This document shows, one piece after another, positions 6,503 to 10,290 of a stretch of DNA of 10,290 bases. The stretch comes from TWA4 sp964613155 (GTDB taxonomy: Bacteria > Bacillota > Clostridia > Lachnospirales > Lachnospiraceae). Numbering within the stretch: the first letter of the stretch is position 1; every line of letters begins with the position of its first letter. The notes beneath the pieces were generated by a model. The model ran no database searches. It worked only from the letters and a program-made list of their open reading frames with translations, and had not been told where the DNA came from. The stretch covers positions 1 through 10,290 of the forward strand of contig CAZTHP010000088.1 of the NCBI GenBank assembly GCA_964613155.1, in the 5' to 3' direction. A program made the position numbers and the translations under genes.

Positions 6503-8053
6503 CTATAATTTTTCAGGTGAGAGGAGATGTCTTTGTTTTTCATATTCAATCAACCCGATGATAAATTGTAGATAGCAGCAATTTTTATAATTATTGAGTG
6601 TCATTCCTAAAATTTTTTCAATTTTTGTAATCCGATAATTAAAAGTACTGCGATGAATAAACAAAATATTTAGTGCTTTGGAAGCGTTCATGCCGCATTG
6701 GAGATAAACATACAGCGTTTTGTACATTTCCGTTTGATTTTGCCGATCGTATTCCAGCAGATCTTTCATTTTTGACGTGATATAAAAGGACGAAGAATAG
6801 TTTTTCAAACATAGCCGATACACATAGTCCATCGTACAGGTGTTGAAAAACTTCATCGTTTCCTGGGAGCCCCGTATCATTTCCAATGCTTCTTTGGCTT
6901 GTTGATAATAGAGGTACAAATCTGCAAAATCGTGAAACAAATCGCTGCATCCAGCGGCATAATGTTCTACTTGTACGAAAATCTGCAGGCGCGCAATTTG
7001 TTGTTTATGAGCGTGTTCACTCTCTTTATGAAAGAGTGCAAAGATACAGTCATCTAAGACCAACGGGTAGAAATCTGTTATAATGTTGCTGAGATAGAGT
7101 GCATGGCTTGGAAGATGATTATATTTATGAGCCTCCCGCGAGCGCAGGATCACACATTGATAGCAGTCATAACGTTTCCAATTTTGCTGCGTAAGATACT
7201 GTTCCATATCGTCACTGTAATTTTGTGTTTGATGGATCAGATCTAAAATAATCTTTTCCAACAGAGTTGAATTAACCAAAACCGCCGAATTGGTATGATC
7301 TACCAATTCCATTAATTGCTTGGCTGCATATTGAATCAGAGAATAGTGCATCGATTGAATCGGGCGATAAACATCGGATACAAAAATACGTCCGACATAA
7401 CGATCTTCGACAAAAAGATTTGCATATAAATACTGATTTCCGTAGATTCCATTGGCAACCACCTGCGGTTCCCGGTTTACAAACATTTCCATTGCATTGT
7501 CCAGAGAATAAATTACCTGCAGCTCGTCAATCGGCGGATAGGAATTGTCGTAAAAATTTTCATAGTACTCCAGGTTTTCAGGTCGTTCATGATCGTAAAC
7601 TCGGAATAAATAACGATCTCCTACATTTAACAGTTCTACTGGGTTTTGAAATTGTTCATATAAGATGGTTCCTATTTTTTCAAAATCTTTTTCTTTATCG
7701 ATGACATGATGAAAACGCATTTCCCACAGTTGATAATCACAAAAGATCTGCTGGATTTCATTGAATAATTCCGGTAATGGTGTTGCGGGATTGACGCATA
7801 CGATATCGCAGTCTGACTGTAGGTAGAACTCTGGAAGCATCCCAATCGACAAGATAGAGCAGTGCCCCTGGAAAATTGGAGTTTCTGGTACAGCAGCAGC
7901 CTCCAGGATGTAAAGATAAGATTCTTTGAATCGATTTTTCCGATCATGCAGTACGGGATATTGCAGGGGAAATTGATAGAGAGTAGAAATATTGCGATAA
8001 ATGATGCGGTCTGGATTCATTTTTCCAGCGATCAAATTTAAATTCAGTTTCAA
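6503..8053 (-). CDS. PucR/CdaR-family transcriptional regulator
   Basis: A 516-residue DNA-binding regulator. The C-terminus (about residues 445-500) carries the PucR-type helix-turn-helix: AGMN-like entry helix, then ALNILFIHRSTFNYRITKIE, with the conserved HRSTFNYRI recognition helix. The middle (about 120-400) has the GAF-like and linker regions usual for this group, and residues 1-115 form a divergent N-terminal domain, possibly the sensor. Start: TTG at 8053, chosen because GGAGG lies five bases upstream; the first ATG (residue 12) has only a weak site. Stop TAG. PucR regulators commonly activate neighbouring catabolic genes in response to substrate; here the likely targets are the UroD-like/MFS genes downstream and the divergent mttB-like gene. 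The effector is unknown. Confidence 0.88.
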   Translation of the reverse strand: MKLNLNLIAGKMNPDRIIYRNISTLYQFPLQYPVLHDRKNRFKESYLYILEAAAVPETPIFQGHCSILSIGMLPEFYLQSDCDIVCVNPATPLPELFNEIQQIFCDYQLWEMRFHHVIDKEKDFEKIGTILYEQFQNPVELLNVGDRYLFRVYDHERPENLEYYENFYDNSYPPIDELQVIYSLDNAMEMFVNREPQVVANGIYGNQYLYANLFVEDRYVGRIFVSDVYRPIQSMHYSLIQYAAKQLMELVDHTNSAVLVNSTLLEKIILDLIHQTQNYSDDMEQYLTQQNWKRYDCYQCVILRSREAHKYNHLPSHALYLSNIITDFYPLVLDDCIFALFHKESEHAHKQQIARLQIFVQVEHYAAGCSDLFHDFADLYLYYQQAKEALEMIRGSQETMKFFNTCTMDYVYRLCLKNYSSSFYITSKMKDLLEYDRQNQTEMYKTLYVYLQCGMNASKALNILFIHRSTFNYRITKIEKILGMTLNNYKNCCYLQFIIGLIEYEKQRHLLSPEKL

Positions 8054-8096
8054 AAAAGCCTCCGTATTTTACGTGTATGAAATATAGGTAACGTTT

Positions 8097-8114
8097 TTAT
8101 GTTAACATAATTTA
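8097..8114. promoter_or_regulatory. 14-bp perfect palindrome in the divergent pucR-mttB spacer
   Basis: TTATGTTAACATAA (8097-8110) is a perfect palindrome, centred on GTTAAC, and its right part continues as GTTAACATAATTTA, resembling the motif at 6421-6435. It lies 44 bases upstream of the PucR start and about 185 bases from the MttB-like start. It is a good candidate for a dimeric operator controlling the regulator itself and perhaps the divergent gene. Confidence 0.4.
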
Positions 8115-8216
8115 ATTTTCTTGTACATCCATGAAAAGTGTTCAAAACGAGATTGGGGGTTTAAAACAATTCTGCGGATAGTATTCTCCTAAAAAGCGTG
8201 TTAAGTTTTATGCAAC

Positions 8217-8237
8217 GAATCAAAAGATTCTTGAATC
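8217..8237. promoter_or_regulatory. Mutually exclusive short hairpins upstream of mttB-like gene
   Basis: GAATC (8217-8221), GATTC (8226-8230) and GAATC (8233-8237) lie in a row: the central copy can pair with either neighbour, giving alternative 5-bp stems with loops of 4 or 2 bases. The second hairpin would overlap the suggested -35 box. As DNA they could equally be a repeated half-site for a regulator. Confidence 0.3.
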
Positions 8238-8259
8238 GTAAAAATTCAAAAAATACAAA
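8231..8259 (+). promoter_or_regulatory. Possible promoter of mttB-like gene
   Basis: TTGAAT (8231-8236) and TACAAA (8254-8259) are 17 bases apart, each matching four of six consensus positions. Transcription would start near 8266, giving a leader of about 28 bases with the ribosome binding site. A weak promoter like this fits a gene needing an activator. Confidence 0.3.
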
Positions 8260-8293
8260 AACAACACACTAATAGGAAGGAGATTGATCTATT

Positions 8294-9715
8294 ATGAATC
8301 ACAAAATTCACTATCAAGTATTGAACGAACAGCAGTGTGAAAAAATCGCAGAATCTGCATACCGTATTCTCGAAAATACCGGATGTATGATTCACAATGC
8401 AAAAGCAAGAGAAATTTTGGAAAAAGCAGGATGTACGGTAGAAGATGAGCTGGTTAAAATTCCCGTTTCTTTAACAAAATGGGCGGTTTCCAAAGCTCCC
8501 TCTACGGTTACGATCTATGATCGGGACGGAGAACCGAGTATGTTCCTGGAACCGGGAAATGTTTATTATGGACCGGCCATTACGCTGACTAAAATAGAAG
8601 ATCGTAAAAAGGGTGTTCAGCGCGCAAGTATCAAACAAGACTCTATAAATGCAGCAATTTTGCTGGATTCCCTGGAAAATATCTCCTGGGTAAGTGCTTG
8701 TACCTCGGCAGCAGATGTTTCAGCTTCTTATGAAGACGTAGCAGAAGTTCATGCGATTCTTCCTAATACCAGAAAGCCGATCATGTATTGGGCGCAGAAC
8801 TGCGAAAATTTGGAATACCAATTTGAAATGTTTGAAGCAGTTGCTGGCAGTGCTGACGCATTAAAAGAAAAACCGTTTATGATCAATCTGGTTTGCCCGA
8901 TGGATCCCCTGATTCATACAGAAGATGGTATGGCACAGCTGATTTATTTGGCAGAAAAACAAGCACCCGCAGTTTATATTGCCGGAATCGGCTTTGGCTT
9001 AAGCGGTCCCATCACACTGGCAGGCGCGATCGCCCTCGGACTTGCGGATACCTTAGCAGGACTGGTAGTCAGCCAGCTGGTTCATCCCGGAACACCGTTT
9101 ATCGCAAGTAAGTTCAATGATAACATCGATATGCGCACGATGAATGTCAGCCATTCAAAACCGGAAATGCTCACAGCATTAAGTGCAACAGCCGATATTT
9201 TCCGTTATATGGAACTCCCGTTTTGTTCTAATTTCGGCGGAACAGACTGCGGTAAATTTGATCAAGTTGCAGCATTTGATAAAGGAATCCAGTGGTATAC
9301 CGCTATGTTATCTGGAACAAACATGAATTTTGGTATGGGTTCATATGAAAGCGGAGCATATGCCAAATTTGCAGATTTCATCTATGGAAACGAAATTATT
9401 GGATTTATCAAGAAAATGACCGCAGTATTTGAAATTTCAGAAGAAACATTAGCAGAAGACGTTATTCAGGAAGTAGGTCCCGGCGGTGTATTCTTTAGTG
9501 AAGAACATACTTTGGATCATTTGCATGACTTCTGGGAACCCGATCTGTTCCAGGCAAGAAGCAGCGCACAATGGGAAGAATCCGGTAAACGAGACTTGGA
9601 AGATATTTTCCATCAGCGTGCAGAAGAAATCATAGCAGCAGGCTCAAAACATCCACTGAATCCTGAAATCGTAAAGAAATTAGATGAGATTATGGCCAAG
9701 GTGGAAAAACACTAG
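8294..9715 (+). CDS. MttB-family (trimethylamine/betaine) methyltransferase, non-pyrrolysine type
   Basis: A 473-residue soluble protein of the trimethylamine methyltransferase (MttB, COG5598) superfamily. These enzymes demethylate quaternary or tertiary amines onto a cognate corrinoid protein. Bacterial members without pyrrolysine include glycine betaine, proline betaine and carnitine methyltransferases (MtgB, MtpB, MtcB). Family features seen: an N-terminal helical region, YYGPA at 91-95, GPITLAGAIALG (238-249), FGGTDCGKFDQVAAFDKG (314-331) and the Gly/Asn-rich LSGTNMNFGMG (339-349). There is no in-frame TAG, so it is not a pyrrolysine protein; the gene stop itself is TAG. AAGGAG lies 11 bases before the ATG, a slightly long spacing. 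It is divergent from the PucR gene. No corrinoid protein follows it, which is unusual for this family. The substrate is not determinable; betaines are the best guess. Confidence 0.88.
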   Translation: MNHKIHYQVLNEQQCEKIAESAYRILENTGCMIHNAKAREILEKAGCTVEDELVKIPVSLTKWAVSKAPSTVTIYDRDGEPSMFLEPGNVYYGPAITLTKIEDRKKGVQRASIKQDSINAAILLDSLENISWVSACTSAADVSASYEDVAEVHAILPNTRKPIMYWAQNCENLEYQFEMFEAVAGSADALKEKPFMINLVCPMDPLIHTEDGMAQLIYLAEKQAPAVYIAGIGFGLSGPITLAGAIALGLADTLAGLVVSQLVHPGTPFIASKFNDNIDMRTMNVSHSKPEMLTALSATADIFRYMELPFCSNFGGTDCGKFDQVAAFDKGIQWYTAMLSGTNMNFGMGSYESGAYAKFADFIYGNEIIGFIKKMTAVFEISEETLAEDVIQEVGPGGVFFSEEHTLDHLHDFWEPDLFQARSSAQWEESGKRDLEDIFHQRAEEIIAAGSKHPLNPEIVKKLDEIMAKVEKH

Positions 9716-9783
9716 ATTCAAAAATTTAAAAAACTGACAAATACAAAGCACAGCTTTAAACGAAAAATGCGATAAAAGGTTAT

Positions 9784-10000
9784 AAACTCAAACTTCGCAC
9801 ATTAAAATATGCCTATGCACCTTAAAAATTCAATGAAAACTGGCATAAAAATAGCACAAAACCATCTGGTTTTGGTATAATTAAGTTATCTAGAAACAAT
9901 TACAAACGCCACTTAGGATCTGAACACTGATAACTGAATAACTGCCAGATATTGAATTTTCAAAGTGCATAGTTGAAATTTATGTGCGAAGTTTGAGTTT
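9784..10000. mobile_element. MITE-like element with long terminal inverted repeats
   Basis: A 217-bp element bounded by a perfect 19-bp inverted repeat: AAACTCAAACTTCGCACAT (9784-9802) and its complement (9982-10000). The repeat continues inward imperfectly for about 65 bases: CTATGCAC (9813-9820) with GTGCATAG (9965-9972), then AAAATTCAAT against its complement and CTGGCA against TGCCAG. The interior has no open frame of note. No clear target-site duplication is visible, and no transposase is present in the window. It could be a non-autonomous element moved by a transposase elsewhere, or, as RNA, a very long hairpin between the MttB-like gene and the next gene. Confidence 0.6.
9873..9881 (+). 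promoter_or_regulatory. Extended -10 element inside the MITE-like repeat
   Basis: TGGTATAAT is a full extended -10 (TGnTATAAT) within the central, unpaired part of the element. The sequence 17 bases upstream (AGCACA) matches the -35 consensus at only three positions. It points toward the downstream secreted-protein gene and could supply it with a promoter. Confidence 0.35.
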
Positions 10001-10010
10001 CAAAGAAGAA

Positions 10011-10037
10011 AAGGGGGTGTTTCCGATGGAGAAATAG
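10011..10037 (+). other. Strong ribosome binding site with a three-codon reading frame
   Basis: AAGGGGGTG (10011-10019) is a near-ideal ribosome binding site, six bases ahead of ATG GAG AAA TAG (10026-10037). The frame encodes only Met-Glu-Lys before the TAG. Past the TAG it would run about 16 more codons to a TAA. It may be a leader mini-frame for the secreted-protein gene, or the start of a gene broken after its first codons. Confidence 0.35.
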
Positions 10038-10105
10038 CAACTATACTGCATATTTTTTAATAACGATTTAAGTATTAAAAGAGCTTAACCAGAATGGATG
10101 TTATT

Positions 10106-10290
10106 ATGCAAAAATCAAACAAACATATTATTTCTTTAATACTCTGTATGATAATTTGTATAAATTTTAATATACCAGTCTTTGCAAACGAAAATCAGAA
10201 AAATACTTCTGATGGAATTGAATGGATCAATATTACAAACCCTATTTTTATATCCTCAGGATTGGAGAGAGAGTTAAGAGTAGTAAGCAG
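10106..10290 (+). CDS. Secreted protein with signal peptide, N-terminal part only
   Basis: The frame is open to the window end (61 codons), so the gene is cut by the edge. The product starts MQKSNKH, followed by a hydrophobic stretch (residues 8-25) and a VFA site, predicting signal peptidase I cleavage after Ala27. The mature part begins NENQKNTSDGIEW. No lipobox is present. An in-frame ATG at 10094 would add four residues (MDVI); neither start has a strong ribosome binding site. No family could be recognised from this fragment. Base composition is more AT-rich than the MttB-like gene. It is separated from that gene by the MITE-like element, so it is unlikely to be in the same operon. Confidence 0.65.
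   Translation, partial: MQKSNKHIISLILCMIICINFNIPVFANENQKNTSDGIEWINITNPIFISSGLERELRVVS

Noticed and set aside
9716..9775. Readthrough of the MttB-like TAG stop as pyrrolysine
   Set aside because: Pyrrolysine in MttB proteins is internal, not terminal, and four other genes here also use TAG as their stop; the extension is an ordinary AT-rich tail of about 20 codons.
9721..10105. CRISPR array or tandem repeat after the MttB-like gene
   Set aside because: The repeated sequence is a single pair in inverted orientation, not regularly spaced direct repeats.

Overview
The window looks like part of a low-to-moderate GC, anaerobic Firmicutes genome (Clostridia or a relative). This rests on AT-rich spacers, strong AGGAGG-type ribosome binding sites, occasional TTG starts, an iron-sulfur-type serine dehydratase subunit, a PucR-type regulator with a degenerate N-terminus, and corrinoid-methyltransferase families typical of acetogens and related gut or sediment anaerobes. 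It is draft sequence: a run of 10 Ns (2568-2577) splits one gene. Five of the seven complete genes stop at TAG (MATE, DUF2284, UroD-like, PucR, MttB-like), so amber is an ordinary stop codon here.

Layout. (1) 1-811, minus strand: L-serine dehydratase beta subunit, without the alpha subunit next to it; behind it lies a short basic reading frame, perhaps a remnant, ending in a hairpin. (2) 812-1618: a long non-coding stretch. Its right half is a well-formed regulatory leader for the next gene, with an extended -10 promoter, a terminator with a competing antiterminator pairing, a possible 16-codon leader peptide and a further hairpin. (3) 1619-3015, plus: a MATE-family multidrug exporter interrupted by the N gap. 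(4) 3252-3794, plus: a cysteine-rich DUF2284 protein with an operator-like inverted repeat in its promoter, ending at a bidirectional terminator. (5) 4003-8053, minus: three genes in the order PucR regulator, UroD-like methyltransferase-family protein, MFS transporter. (6) 8294-9715, plus: a non-pyrrolysine MttB-family (trimethylamine/betaine methyltransferase superfamily) protein, divergent from the regulator. (7) 9784-10000: a 217-bp MITE-like element with long imperfect inverted repeats. (8) 10106-end: the start of a secreted protein.

How the genes may work together. The MttB-like protein, UroD-like protein, MFS transporter and PucR regulator fit a small catabolic module: import a methylated (probably quaternary amine) compound, take a methyl group from it onto a corrinoid protein, and pass the methyl on, all under a substrate-responsive regulator. 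No corrinoid protein or corrinoid activator is present in the window, so those parts must lie elsewhere. The substrate cannot be read from the sequence. The most unusual items are the attenuator-like leader of the MATE gene, the MITE-like element, and a UroD-like protein that seems to lack the usual third zinc cysteine.
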